Assembly: GCF_900107455.1 (NCBI RefSeq)
Contig: NZ_FNQB01000002.1
Coordinates: 186,001-250,000 of the forward strand
Length of the DNA: 64,000 bases
Direction: 5' to 3'
From: Asanoa ishikariensis
GTDB taxonomy: Bacteria; Actinomycetota; Actinomycetes; Mycobacteriales; Micromonosporaceae
The notes below the pieces were generated by a model. That model did not search any database. It saw only the letters and a list, made by a program, of their open reading frames with translations, and was not told the origin of the DNA. Shown piece by piece: positions 35,398-44,274 of the stretch (position 1 is the stretch's first letter; each line of letters opens with the position of its first letter). The position numbers were made by a program, and so were the translations under genes.

Positions 35398-36492
35398 TTG
35401 CGCGCTATGCGTGGGATGCGGATCGTCTCGATTCTCGCGGTGGGTGGCCTGATGGCGGGCCTGGCCGCGTGTGGTGACGCTCCGGAAAGCAGCAGTGGGA
35501 CCGGCGACAGCAGCGCCGCGCCCGCCGCTGGCACCTATAAGGCCTGCATGGTCACGGACATCGGCGGCATCGACGACCGGTCGTTCAACGCGTCGGCGTG
35601 GAAGGGTCTCGAAGAGGCCAAGGCTGACAGCGACAAGCTGGCCGAGCCCAAGAACGTCTCGTCCAAGGCCGAGGCCGACTACGTGCCGAACCTGACGCAG
35701 TTCGCCCAGCAGGACTGCAACTTCACCCTGGCTGTTGGCGGCCTGATGGGCGACGCCACCAAGCAGGTCGCGGCGGCCAACGCCGACAAGCAGTTCGCGA
35801 TCGTCGACGCGGCGATCCCGGGCGCGACGAACGTCTACCCGATGCAGTTCGACACCGCGCAGGCCGCGTTCCTCGCCGGCTACCTCTCGGCGGGTTACTC
35901 GAAGAGCAAGAAGGTCGCCACCTACGGCGGCCTGAAGATCCCCCCGGTGACGATCTTCATGGACGGCTTCGCTGACGGCGTCGCCTACTGGAACCAGCAG
36001 AAGAACGACAAGGTCCAGGTGCTCGGCTGGGACAAGGCCGGTCAGAAGGGCTCGTTCGCCGAGAGCTTCACCGACCAGGGCAAGGGCAAGGCGCTCTCGG
36101 ACGGTTTCGTGGCGCAGGGCGCTGACGTGATCATGCCGGTCGCCGGCGGCACGGGCCTCGGCTCGGCGGCCAACGCGGGCGACAAGTACGCGGTCGTCTG
36201 GGTCGACGTCGACGGTTGCGAGAGCGCGCAGCAGTACTGCAAGTCGTTCCTGACCACCGTCGTCAAGAACATCCCCGAGGCGGTCAAGGAAGCGGCGGTC
36301 AAGGGTGCGGACAGCACCGGCATGCTGACCGGGTCCTACCTCGGCACGCTCGAGAACGAAGGCGTCTCCATCGCGCCGTACCACGAGTTCGACACCAAGG
36401 TCAGCCCCGAGCTCAAGGCCGAGGTTGACAAGCTGAAGGCCGACATCATCGCGGGCACCGTCAAGGTGACCTCTCCGGCCCAGCCGAAGTGA
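35398..36492 (+). CDS. BMP-family nucleoside-binding lipoprotein
   Basis: A 364-residue solute-binding lipoprotein of the basic-membrane-protein (BmpA/PnrA) family, which captures nucleosides for an ABC importer. A lipoprotein signal (SILAVGGLMAGLAAC) is followed by a Ser/Gly/Ala linker and the mature domain: YKACMVTDIGGIDDRSFNASAWKGL, FAIVDAAIPGATNVYPMQFDTAQAAFLAGYLSAG, and VVWVDVDGCESAQQYCKSFLTTVVKN. Start TTG at 35398 has GGAGGGAG six bases upstream; ATG 35407 or 35416 are alternatives. It is the first gene of the nucleoside uptake operon and is followed by a strong hairpin. Confidence 0.93.
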   Translation: MRAMRGMRIVSILAVGGLMAGLAACGDAPESSSGTGDSSAAPAAGTYKACMVTDIGGIDDRSFNASAWKGLEEAKADSDKLAEPKNVSSKAEADYVPNLTQFAQQDCNFTLAVGGLMGDATKQVAAANADKQFAIVDAAIPGATNVYPMQFDTAQAAFLAGYLSAGYSKSKKVATYGGLKIPPVTIFMDGFADGVAYWNQQKNDKVQVLGWDKAGQKGSFAESFTDQGKGKALSDGFVAQGADVIMPVAGGTGLGSAANAGDKYAVVWVDVDGCESAQQYCKSFLTTVVKNIPEAVKEAAVKGADSTGMLTGSYLGTLENEGVSIAPYHEFDTKVSPELKAEVDKLKADIIAGTVKVTSPAQPK

Positions 36493-36505
36493 ACTAAGTC
36501 CGGCC

Positions 36506-36541
36506 GAACAGCCGGTCCCACCGTGGTGGGACCGGCTGTTC
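36506..36541 (+). terminator. Very stable hairpin between the binding-protein and ATPase genes
   Basis: GAACAGCCGGTCCCACC (36506-36522) and GGTGGGACCGGCTGTTC (36525-36541) are perfect reverse complements over 17 bases with two bases between. It probably ends most transcripts after the abundant binding protein, or protects their 3' end, while letting some continue into the transporter genes. Confidence 0.8.
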
Positions 36542-36599
36542 CCCGGCCGGGCCCGATCGTGAACAATTCTCCGCACCACACCGTCTGAAGGAGGTCACG

Positions 36600-38147
36600 C
36601 TGAGACTCGAACTGCGCGGCATCACCAAGCGCTTCGGCGACCTCGTGGCCAACGACGACATATCCCTGACCGTCGAGCCCGGCGAGATCCATGCCCTGCT
36701 CGGCGAGAACGGCGCCGGCAAGTCGACGCTGATGAACGTCCTCTACGGGCTGCTCCAGCCCGACGAGGGCGAGATCCTGGTCGACGACAAGCCGGTGCGG
36801 ATCCGCGGTCCGCGCGACGCGATCGCGGCCGGCATCGGCATGGTGCACCAGCACTTCATGCTCGTGCCGGTGTTCACCGTCGCCGAGAACGTGATGCTCG
36901 GCGCCGAGCAGACCACCGGCGGCCCGGTCGGCTTCCTCGACCGCAGGCGCGCCCGCAAGCTGGTCCGCGAGGTGTCTGACCGCTACCGACTCGCCGTCGA
37001 CCCCGACCGCACGGTCGAGGACCTCCCGGTCGGCGTGCAGCAGCGGGTCGAGATCGTCAAGGCGCTGACCCGCGACGTCGACCTGCTGATCCTCGACGAG
37101 CCGACCGCCGTGCTTACCCCCCAGGAGACCGCGGATCTGCTCGAGATCATGCGGACCCTCAAGGCCGCCGGCAAGTCGATCGTCTTCATCACCCACAAGC
37201 TCAAAGAGGTCCAGGCGATCGCCGACCGGATCACCGTGATCCGGCGCGGCCGCACCGTGGGCACCGCGGCGCCCGACACCAGCGAAGAGGAACTCGCCTC
37301 GCTGATGGTCGGCCGCTCCGTGCTGCTCCGCGTGGAGAAGGGCGCCGCCGAGGCCGGCGCGCCCGTGCTCGAGGTCGCCGGCCTCGCTGTGAACGACGAC
37401 CGGGGTCACCGGGCGGTCGACGGCGTCGACCTGACCGTGCACGCCGGCGAGGTGCTCGGCATCGCGGGCGTTCAGGGCAACGGCCAGACCGAGCTGATCG
37501 AGGCGATCATGGGCCTGCGCCCGGTGGTCGCCGGCAGCACCACGCTCGAGGGCCGTCCGACGCTGGGACTCTCGACCCGCGACATCCTCCGGGCCGGTGT
37601 CGGCTACGTGCCCGAGGACCGCAGTGTCGACGGCCTGGTCAAGGACTTCACCGTCGCGGAGAACCTGGTCCTCGACATCTACAACACCGAGCCCTTCGGC
37701 ACCCGCTGGGTGATCCGCCCGGACGCGATCGCCGAGTCCGCGCGGGCGCGGGTCGAGCAGTTCGACGTGCGCACCGACGCGTCCGGCCAAGCGGCCGTCG
37801 GCACGCTCTCCGGTGGCAACCAGCAGAAGGTGATCGTCGCCCGGGAGTTCTCCCGGCCGCTCAAGCTGTTCATCGCCTCCCAGCCGACCCGCGGCGTCGA
37901 CGTCGGGTCGATCGAGTTCATCCACCGGCAGATCGTCCACGAGCGCACGGAAGGCACCGCGGTGCTGCTGGTCTCCAGCGAGCTCGACGAGGTGCTGGCG
38001 CTCGCCGACCGGATCGCCGTGATGTACCGGGGGCGGGTGATCGCCGTGGTGTCGCCGGACACCCCGCGCGAGGAGATCGGTCTGCTGATGGCGGGCGTCA
38101 CGACGGAAGCCGCCGGCACCGCGAAGGACGGGCAATCCGATGACTGA
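36600..38147 (+). CDS. Nucleoside ABC importer, two-domain ATPase (CTG start)
   Basis: A 515-residue fused ATPase of the BmpDEFG/NupA type. Domain 1 has Walker [10 protein letters not shown] (about 37-45), signature-like [10 protein letters not shown] and [11 protein letters not shown]. Domain 2 has the degenerate Walker [10 protein letters not shown], signature LSGGNQQK and [14 protein letters not shown]. The first strand ([15 protein letters not shown]) is encoded upstream of the only in-frame GTG (36645). AAGGAGG ends at 36594, five bases before CTG 36600, so initiation at CTG is the best reading. The last eight bases overlap the first permease gene. Confidence 0.92.
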   Translation: MRLELRGITKRFGDLVANDDISLTVEPGEIHALLGENGAGKSTLMNVLYGLLQPDEGEILVDDKPVRIRGPRDAIAAGIGMVHQHFMLVPVFTVAENVMLGAEQTTGGPVGFLDRRRARKLVREVSDRYRLAVDPDRTVEDLPVGVQQRVEIVKALTRDVDLLILDEPTAVLTPQETADLLEIMRTLKAAGKSIVFITHKLKEVQAIADRITVIRRGRTVGTAAPDTSEEELASLMVGRSVLLRVEKGAAEAGAPVLEVAGLAVNDDRGHRAVDGVDLTVHAGEVLGIAGVQGNGQTELIEAIMGLRPVVAGSTTLEGRPTLGLSTRDILRAGVGYVPEDRSVDGLVKDFTVAENLVLDIYNTEPFGTRWVIRPDAIAESARARVEQFDVRTDASGQAAVGTLSGGNQQKVIVAREFSRPLKLFIASQPTRGVDVGSIEFIHRQIVHERTEGTAVLLVSSELDEVLALADRIAVMYRGRVIAVVSPDTPREEIGLLMAGVTTEAAGTAKDGQSDD

Positions 38148-39432
38148 GCAGACGACGGCGACCGCGGAGGACCTCGCCGCGGCCGGTGCCGACCAGCTCC
38201 CGCCGCCGAAGACGTTCGCCGGGCGCTACCTGCGCAACTTGTGGACCGCGAACACGTTCACCGTGACCGTGCTGGCCGTGCTGCTGGCGCTGGTCATCGG
38301 CGGCATCCTGATCGCGATCTCCGACGAGAACGTCCGGGCCACCACCTCCTACTTCTTCAGCCGGCCGGGCGACTTCTTCAGCCTGTCGTGGGACAAGGTC
38401 AGCGACGCGTACGCCCAGTTGTTCAAGGGCTCGATCGTCGACCCCACCGCGGTGCAGGCGGCGGCCAACGGCACCGGCAAGTGGGAGCGGGTGTTCTTCC
38501 CGATCTCGGAGACGCTGACCTACGCGGCGCCGCTGGCGCTGACCGGTCTCGCGTTCGCGCTGGCGTTCCGCGGCGGCCTGTTCAACATCGGTGTGCAGGG
38601 TCAGGCGATCATGGGCGCTGTCGGCGCCGCGCTCGCCGGCTTCCTGCTGCCGCTGCCGGTCGGCATCCACCTGGTCGTCGCGCTGATCGTCGGTGCCGCG
38701 TTCGGTGGCGCCTGGGGCTTCGTGCCCGGCATCCTCAAGGCCCGCACCGGCGCGCACGAGGTCATCACGACCATCATGCTCAACTACGTCGCGCTGTTCT
38801 TCCTGGGCTGGCTGATCGTCCAGAAGGGCGTCCAGGACCCGGAGCGCAGCGACGCGATCAGCAAGCCGGTCGACGACTCGGCCCAGCTCACCCACCTGCT
38901 CGGCTTCGTCGGCCCCAGCCTGCGGGTCAACCTCGGCATCGTGGTCGCGATCCTGGTGGTCGCCGCGGTCGCCTGGCTGCTGCGCCGCTCGACGTTCGGC
39001 TTCGAGCTGCGCGCGGTCGGCCTCAACCCCGAGGCGTCGCGCACCGCCGGCATCGGCGTCGGCTCGACGTACGCCCTGGTGATGACCGTGGCCGGCGCGC
39101 TGGCCGGGTTGGGTGGCGCGACCATCGTGATGGGCACCGCGGTCAGCCTGACCGGGGCCGTGATCGGCAGCGTCGGCTTCGACGGCCTGCTGGTCGGCCT
39201 GCTCGGCCGGGCCAAGCCGTGGGGCGTGTTCTTCGCGGCGCTGCTCTTCGGCGCGCTCCAGGCCGGCGGCAACCGCATGCAGTCGTTCTCCGGGATCTCG
39301 CTCGAGCTGGTCGGCGTGATCCAGGCGCTGATCGTGATCTTCGTAGCCGCGCCCGCGCTGGTGAAGACCGTGTTCCGGCTCAAGCCGGCCAAGGTCAGCG
39401 GGCTCGGCACCGGCATGTCCAAGGGATGGTGA
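38140..39432 (+). CDS. Nucleoside ABC importer permease 1
   Basis: A 430-residue permease of the BPD_transp_2 (LivH/RbsC-like) fold, with about nine membrane segments. An insertion of about 60 residues after the first segment faces outside. Motifs include [45 protein letters not shown] and [18 protein letters not shown], which are usual for the NupP/YufP subunit. ATG at 38140 overlaps the ATPase gene end. It is followed four bases later by permease 2. Confidence 0.93.
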   Translation: MTEQTTATAEDLAAAGADQLPPPKTFAGRYLRNLWTANTFTVTVLAVLLALVIGGILIAISDENVRATTSYFFSRPGDFFSLSWDKVSDAYAQLFKGSIVDPTAVQAAANGTGKWERVFFPISETLTYAAPLALTGLAFALAFRGGLFNIGVQGQAIMGAVGAALAGFLLPLPVGIHLVVALIVGAAFGGAWGFVPGILKARTGAHEVITTIMLNYVALFFLGWLIVQKGVQDPERSDAISKPVDDSAQLTHLLGFVGPSLRVNLGIVVAILVVAAVAWLLRRSTFGFELRAVGLNPEASRTAGIGVGSTYALVMTVAGALAGLGGATIVMGTAVSLTGAVIGSVGFDGLLVGLLGRAKPWGVFFAALLFGALQAGGNRMQSFSGISLELVGVIQALIVIFVAAPALVKTVFRLKPAKVSGLGTGMSKGW

Positions 39433-39436
39433 GACC

Positions 39437-40717
39437 GTGACGGCCAGCACCGTCGAGGCGGCCCGGGCGGTCGCCGAACCGGCCCACTACTGGACCCGGC
39501 AACGCAAGATCGGCGTGGGCCTGTCGGCCGTCGGCCTGTTGGCCGCCGTGCTGTTCGGCGCGCTCGCGTCCGCGCGCACTGCCGAGTTCACGCTGGCCGA
39601 GACGATCAGCGGAAGCGCGGTCGGGATCAACGGCCGGGTCGGCGCGATCGTGTTCGGTGTGATCGCCGCGCTCGCCGGCGCCGCCATGCTCGTCGCCGCG
39701 CGCCGCTGGTTCAACTGGCTGCTCGGGCTCGGCATCGTCGCCACGCTGGTCTCGTTCCTCTGCTGGCAGCTCTCGCAGGCGCCGGAGAACCTCAACACGA
39801 TCCCGCTCGGCAGCGTCGCACGAAGCTCCGTGACGCTGGCGTTGCCGCTGGTCCTCGGTGCGCTGGCCGGGGTGCTCTGCGAGCGCTCCGCGGTGATCAA
39901 CGTGGCCATCGAGGGTCAGTTCCTGATGGGCGCGTTCGCCGCGGCGATGTTCGCGACGCTGGCCGGCAGCGTGTGGATCGGCATCCTGGCCGCCGGCGTC
40001 GGTGGCCTGATCATCGGTCTGCTGCTGGCCGTGCTCGCCATCCGCTTCCTGGTCGACCAGGTCGTGCTCGGTGTCGTGCTCAACGTGTTCGCGCTGGGCC
40101 TGACCGGCTTCCTCTACGAACAGCTCATGGCCAAGGACCAGACCCGGTTCAACCAGCCGACGTTCGTGCCGGAGTGGGACATCCCGGGGCTGTCCAAGAT
40201 CCCCCTGCTCGGCCCGGCGCTGTTCAAGGGCAACATCTTCCTGTACGGCGCGATCGTGCTGGTGATCCTGATCCACGTCGGGCTCTTCTACACCCGGTGG
40301 GGCTTGCGCACCCGGGCCGTCGGCGAGCACCCGGCGGCGGCCGACACGCTCGGCGTGAAGGTCCTCGCCCTGCGCTACCGCAACGTGCTGATCGGCGGCA
40401 TCGTGGCCGGGTTCGGCGGCGCGTACTTCACGCTGCTGTCCACCACGAACTTCAACAAGAACATGACGTCCGGACTCGGCTTCGTGGCGCTGGCCGCGCT
40501 GATCTTCGGCCGGTGGAGTCCGATCGGCTCGATGCTGGCGGCGCTGTTCTTCGGTTTCTGCAGTGCGCTGGCGGTCAGTCTCGGCTCGATCAACAGCCCG
40601 ATCCCGAGCGCCTTCCTCAACATGCTGCCCTACATCGCCACGATCATCGCGGTCGCCGGTCTGGTCGGCCGGGTGCGCGCGCCCGCCGCGGACGGGACGC
40701 CGTACATCAAGGGTTAG
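39437..40717 (+). CDS. Nucleoside ABC importer permease 2
   Basis: A 426-residue partner permease (NupQ/YufQ type) with about ten membrane segments. Its motifs are LPLVLGALAGVLCERSAVINVAIEGQFLMGA, FLVDQVVLGVVLNVFALGLTGFLYEQ and TRAVGEHPAAADTLGVKVL. GTG start at 39437, four bases after permease 1. The next gene, cytidine deaminase, follows after nine bases, tying import directly to salvage. Confidence 0.93.
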   Translation: MTASTVEAARAVAEPAHYWTRQRKIGVGLSAVGLLAAVLFGALASARTAEFTLAETISGSAVGINGRVGAIVFGVIAALAGAAMLVAARRWFNWLLGLGIVATLVSFLCWQLSQAPENLNTIPLGSVARSSVTLALPLVLGALAGVLCERSAVINVAIEGQFLMGAFAAAMFATLAGSVWIGILAAGVGGLIIGLLLAVLAIRFLVDQVVLGVVLNVFALGLTGFLYEQLMAKDQTRFNQPTFVPEWDIPGLSKIPLLGPALFKGNIFLYGAIVLVILIHVGLFYTRWGLRTRAVGEHPAAADTLGVKVLALRYRNVLIGGIVAGFGGAYFTLLSTTNFNKNMTSGLGFVALAALIFGRWSPIGSMLAALFFGFCSALAVSLGSINSPIPSAFLNMLPYIATIIAVAGLVGRVRAPAADGTPYIKG

Positions 40718-40726
40718 GGTCTGCTC

Positions 40727-41419
40727 ATGGAGATCGACTGGGTGGTGCTGCGAGCCGCCGCCGTCGAGGTGATGGGCAACGCGTACGCGCCGTACTCGGA
40801 CTTTCCGGTCGGCGTCGCGGGTCTCGTCGACGACGGCCGGATCGTGGTCGGCTGCAACGTGGAGAACGCGTCCTACGGGGTGACCCTGTGCGCCGAGTGC
40901 GGCATGGTCTCGGCCCTGCACGCCTCCGGTGGGGGCCGGCTGGTCGCGGTCTCGTGCGTCGACGGCGCGGGCCAGCCCCTGATGCCCTGCGGCCGCTGTC
41001 GCCAGCTCCTCTTCGAGCACGGCGGTCCGGACTGCCTCGTCGAGGCCCTGCCCGAGCCCTTGCGGGTCGGCGACCTGCTGCCGCACGCGTTCGGCCCGGC
41101 CAACCTCGACCGTGGCCGCGGCGTGATCCCCGAGGTCCCTGAGCGGCTGGCCCGGTGGCGCGGCCGGGGCACCGTCTTCGTGCACACCGACAGCGCCGGC
41201 GGCACGCTGGTCTGGACCGGCTACTGGGAGCGGTCGGCCGGCGAGGGCGAGGAGAAGGGCATCCTCGAAGAAGCCCCGACCTGGTCCGCCGCCCGCGACG
41301 GCATCGCGTGGGCCCGCGCGCGTACGGCCCGCATCGTGGTCGTCGACGAGGCCGGCGACACCTGGTGGGCCGGCGAGGGCGAGCCGCCCTCCGAGATCGG
41401 GAAGCGGTGGGAGGCATGA
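40727..41419 (+). CDS. cdd: Cytidine deaminase with an extra C-terminal domain
   Basis: A 230-residue protein. Residues 1-130 are a complete zinc cytidine deaminase: AYAPYSDFPVGVAG, CNVENASYGVTLCAEC (catalytic Glu in CAE) and MPCGRCRQLLFEHG. Typical CDAs stop near there. Here about 90 more residues follow (RGTVFVHTDSAGGTLVWTGYWER, then WSAARDGIAWARARTARIVVVDEAGDTWWAGEG). They look like a separate alpha/beta domain I cannot name. The stop overlaps the deoA start by ATGA. It deaminates imported cytidine and deoxycytidine. Confidence 0.93.
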   Translation: MEIDWVVLRAAAVEVMGNAYAPYSDFPVGVAGLVDDGRIVVGCNVENASYGVTLCAECGMVSALHASGGGRLVAVSCVDGAGQPLMPCGRCRQLLFEHGGPDCLVEALPEPLRVGDLLPHAFGPANLDRGRGVIPEVPERLARWRGRGTVFVHTDSAGGTLVWTGYWERSAGEGEEKGILEEAPTWSAARDGIAWARARTARIVVVDEAGDTWWAGEGEPPSEIGKRWEA

Positions 41420-42693
41420 CCTTCGCCGCGGTCGACGTTATCCGGACCAAGCGCGACGGCGGGGTGCTCTCCGACGCCGCGATCGACTGGGTGGTCGACG
41501 CCTACACCAAGGGCGTGGTCGCCGACGAGCAGATGTCGGCGCTCGCGATGGCCATCCTGTTGCGCGGCATGACGCCTGCCGAGATCGCCCGGTGGACCGC
41601 CGCGATGATCGCCAGCGGCGAGCGGCTCGACCTCTCCGCGGTTGACCGCCCGACGGCGGACAAGCACAGCACCGGCGGTGTCGGCGACAAGATCACGCTG
41701 CCGCTCACCCCGTTGGTCGCCGCCTGCGGCGTCGCCGTGCCGCAGCTCTCCGGCCGCGGCCTCGGGCACACCGGCGGCACCCTCGACAAGCTGGAGTCGA
41801 TCCCCGGCTGGCGGGCCAGCCTCGACAACGCCGAGTTCATCGCGCAGCTACGCGACGTCGGCGCGGTGATCTGCGCGGCCGGCGACGGCCTCGCACCCGC
41901 GGACCGCAAGCTGTACGCGCTGCGCGACGTCACCGGCACGGTCGAGGCCATCCCGCTGATCGCCAGCTCCATCATGAGCAAGAAGATCGCCGAGGGCACC
42001 GGCGCGCTGGTGCTCGACGTCAAGGTCGGCTCGGGCGCCTTCATGAAGTCCCTCGACGATGCGCGCGAACTGGCCCGCACGATGGTCGACCTGGGCACCG
42101 CCCACGGGGTGCGCACGGTCGCGCTGCTCACCGACATGTCCACCCCGCTCGGTCTCGCCGTAGGCAACGCCGTCGAGGTCACCGAATCGGTCGAGGTGCT
42201 GGCCGGCGGCGGTCCGTCCGACGTGGTCGAGCTGACCCTGGCGCTTGCCCGCGAGATGCTCGACGCGGCGGGCCGGCCGGACGCCGACCCGGCCGCGGCG
42301 CTCGCCGACGGCCGCGCGATGGACGCTTGGCGGTCGATGATCCGGGCGCAGGGCGGGGATCCCGACGCGGCCCTGCCGACCGCGCGCGAGACGCACACGG
42401 TCACCGCCGAGTCCGACGGTTTCGTCTCCTCGGTCGACGCGTACGCGATCGGCATCGCGGCCTGGCGGCTCGGTGCCGGACGGGCGCGCAAGGAAGACCC
42501 GGTCTCCGCCGCGGCGGGCGTGCTGCTGCACCGCCGCCCGGGCGATCCGGTGCGCGCCGGTGAGCCGCTCTACGAGCTGCGCGCCGACGATCCGAGCCGG
42601 TTCGAGGCGGCGCTCTCGGCCGCCGCCGGGGCGGTGTCGATCTCGGCTGAAGCGCCGGCGCCGGTGCCGCTGGTGATCGATCGTCTCGCCTGA
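41416..42693 (+). CDS. deoA: Thymidine/pyrimidine-nucleoside phosphorylase
   Basis: A 425-residue enzyme splitting thymidine or uridine with phosphate to base and (deoxy)ribose-1-phosphate. It shows the family signature SGRGLGHTGGTLDKLESI (about 115-132), the phosphate loop KHSTGGVGDKITLPL and DVKVGSGAFMKS. The C-terminal barrel-sandwich domain ends with RKEDPVSAAAGVLLHRRPGDPV. ATG at 41416 overlaps the cdd stop by four bases. The enzyme acts on products of the cytidine deaminase encoded just upstream. Confidence 0.96.
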   Translation: MTFAAVDVIRTKRDGGVLSDAAIDWVVDAYTKGVVADEQMSALAMAILLRGMTPAEIARWTAAMIASGERLDLSAVDRPTADKHSTGGVGDKITLPLTPLVAACGVAVPQLSGRGLGHTGGTLDKLESIPGWRASLDNAEFIAQLRDVGAVICAAGDGLAPADRKLYALRDVTGTVEAIPLIASSIMSKKIAEGTGALVLDVKVGSGAFMKSLDDARELARTMVDLGTAHGVRTVALLTDMSTPLGLAVGNAVEVTESVEVLAGGGPSDVVELTLALAREMLDAAGRPDADPAAALADGRAMDAWRSMIRAQGGDPDAALPTARETHTVTAESDGFVSSVDAYAIGIAAWRLGAGRARKEDPVSAAAGVLLHRRPGDPVRAGEPLYELRADDPSRFEAALSAAAGAVSISAEAPAPVPLVIDRLA

Positions 42694-42765
42694 CATTCCG
42701 CTGGGCGCCCGGAACGGCTATCCTCGCTGGCCAGGGGGATCACCGACGCCAGAGGAACGAACGCC

Positions 42766-43446
42766 GTGTCCGTGTCTGCTCCCGACCCTCGACCCATCAG
42801 GGCCGCCAGCGTCGATGAGCTGCGCCGACTCCGGCTGCCGACGCCGCCGGCCGGCTTCCCGTTGGTGTGGGAACCCGGCGACGAGGTCGAGTTGCGGCAC
42901 ACCGGTGACATCGAGGCGCGCACCGCGATCCTGCACCTCGTGCTGGCTCGCTGCTTCGGCATGCCGCCCCAGGCGGCGATGAGCTGGCTGCTCACCTCAC
43001 ACCTGGTCGAGCTGGTCACGCCCCCGGAATGGCAGTTCGTGGTGGCCGAACGCGGTGACCGCCGGTCGTTCGTGCTGCACCACGACGCGATTTTCGCGCT
43101 CGCCTGGCTGCTCGGGATGAGCAAGCACCTGGATCCGACGGCGCCGACCGACGAGCGGCTGATGGATGCGTTGCCGCACCTACCGGAAGGCGAGACATTC
43201 CGGGCATGGCGCTCGCGGATCCTGGCCGCGCCCCGGGACGCCGCCGAGGCCGCCGCGATGCTCGACTTCTACTACTGCCTCGACTGGAGCTATCTGGAGG
43301 CGGAGCGCCGCGGGATCGACCTGCCCGGCGTGATCGACGCCAACGCGATCGGGCAGCGGCGCTGGGCACTGGAGTGGGCGGTGGTCTTCCGCGGCCCGTA
43401 CCACGACCCACCGGGCGGCTGGGAAGAAGTAGATCTCTCTACCTAG
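42766..43446 (+). CDS. DUF4272-like protein
   Basis: A 226-residue soluble protein. It matches the DUF4272 pattern: RTAILHLVLARCFGMPPQAAMSWL, an alanine/leucine-rich middle (HHDAIFALAWLLGMSKHL), CLDWSYLEAERRG and a C-terminal RRWALEWAV...WEEVDLST. The function of the family is unknown. GTG at 42766. TATCCT at 42719-42724 may be a promoter of its own. It overlaps the convergent methyltransferase gene by eight bases and interrupts an otherwise continuous nucleoside-salvage cluster. Confidence 0.82.
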   Translation: MSVSAPDPRPIRAASVDELRRLRLPTPPAGFPLVWEPGDEVELRHTGDIEARTAILHLVLARCFGMPPQAAMSWLLTSHLVELVTPPEWQFVVAERGDRRSFVLHHDAIFALAWLLGMSKHLDPTAPTDERLMDALPHLPEGETFRAWRSRILAAPRDAAEAAAMLDFYYCLDWSYLEAERRGIDLPGVIDANAIGQRRWALEWAVVFRGPYHDPPGGWEEVDLST

Positions 43447-44248
43447 GTGTCCACTCGTCCAGTCTGATCGCGGCGGTCACGTCGACCGGGGTCGGAAGGT
43501 CGATCGTGGCCGCGTCCCGGTGCCAGGCACTCGGTCCCATGCCCACCACCGTGGCGACCTCGTCCCGGTCCAGCCGCAGGGTCGAGCGCAGCGAGCGTCG
43601 CCGGGTCAGCGTGAAATGCGCGTCCAGGCTGGCCGCCAGCCGCTCCTCCTTGGCCGGGTCGACGCTCAGCAGGCCGAGCGCGGTGACGAGCTCGGCCAGG
43701 TGGTCCGGCTCCGGCGTGACCACCAGCAGCCGGCCGTCCGGCCGCAGGACCCGATGGAACTCCGCGCCGTTGCGCGGCGCGAACACGTCCAGCAGCACGG
43801 CGGTGTCGTGGTCGGCCAGCGGCAGCCGGCCCCAGGCGTCGGTGCGGACGGCCCCCGCCCGCTCGTGCACCCGGGCCGCCCGGCGCAGCGCCGGCTTCGA
43901 CGCGTCCAGCACCAGACCGTGCAGGGCGGGGTTGGCGTCGAGGACGGTCTTCAGATGCTGCCCGGTGCCCCCGCCGACGTCCACGGCGATCCCGGCGGCC
44001 CCGCCGGCCGCCTCGGCGAGCGCGGCTGAGACGAACGCGTAGTGCCCGCTCGCGAGGAACGCGTCGCGCGCGGCGACCATCTCCGGCGTGTCACCGGTGT
44101 GCGGTGAGCGGCCGGCGCTCAGGTCCGCGTACCCCTGCCGCGCCAGGTCGAAGCTGTGCCCCCGTGGGCAGCGCAGCGTCCGCTCCCGCACGTGCAGTGG
44201 TTCGCGGCACACCGGGCAACGCAGGTAGGCCACAACGTCGCGGTTCAT
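43439..44248 (-). CDS. 23S rRNA guanine-N1-methyltransferase, RlmA family
   Basis: A 269-residue SAM methyltransferase. The N-terminal zinc site is C11-x2-C14 and C27-x3-H31 (LRCPVCREPLHVRERTLRCPRGHSFDLARQGY). The Rossmann SAM motif AVDVGGGTGQH (about 89-99) follows, with FAPRNGAEFHRVLRPDGRLLVVTPEPDHL. In Gram-positives this family (RlmA-II, TlrB) methylates G748 in helix 35, and extra copies give tylosin resistance. Whether this is the housekeeping or a resistance copy is not decidable here. ATG at 44248, divergent from add by only 26 bases. Confidence 0.88.
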   Translation of the reverse strand: MNRDVVAYLRCPVCREPLHVRERTLRCPRGHSFDLARQGYADLSAGRSPHTGDTPEMVAARDAFLASGHYAFVSAALAEAAGGAAGIAVDVGGGTGQHLKTVLDANPALHGLVLDASKPALRRAARVHERAGAVRTDAWGRLPLADHDTAVLLDVFAPRNGAEFHRVLRPDGRLLVVTPEPDHLAELVTALGLLSVDPAKEERLAASLDAHFTLTRRRSLRSTLRLDRDEVATVVGMGPSAWHRDAATIDLPTPVDVTAAIRLDEWTPR

Positions 44249-44262
44249 CCATCCTCAGCCAC

Positions 44263-44268
44263 TAAAGT
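44263..44268 (+). promoter_or_regulatory. Candidate -10 box for leaderless add
   Basis: TAAAGT lies six bases before the ATG at 44275 in the 26-base divergent gap. No Shine-Dalgarno sequence precedes the start. Confidence 0.4.
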
Positions 44269-44274
44269 CTTTCC

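Noticed and set aside
39395-41185. A 596-residue minus-strand frame opposite the permease and cdd genes
   Set aside because: His/Arg/Asp-rich antisense shadow; the plus strand encodes well-matched permease and deaminase proteins.
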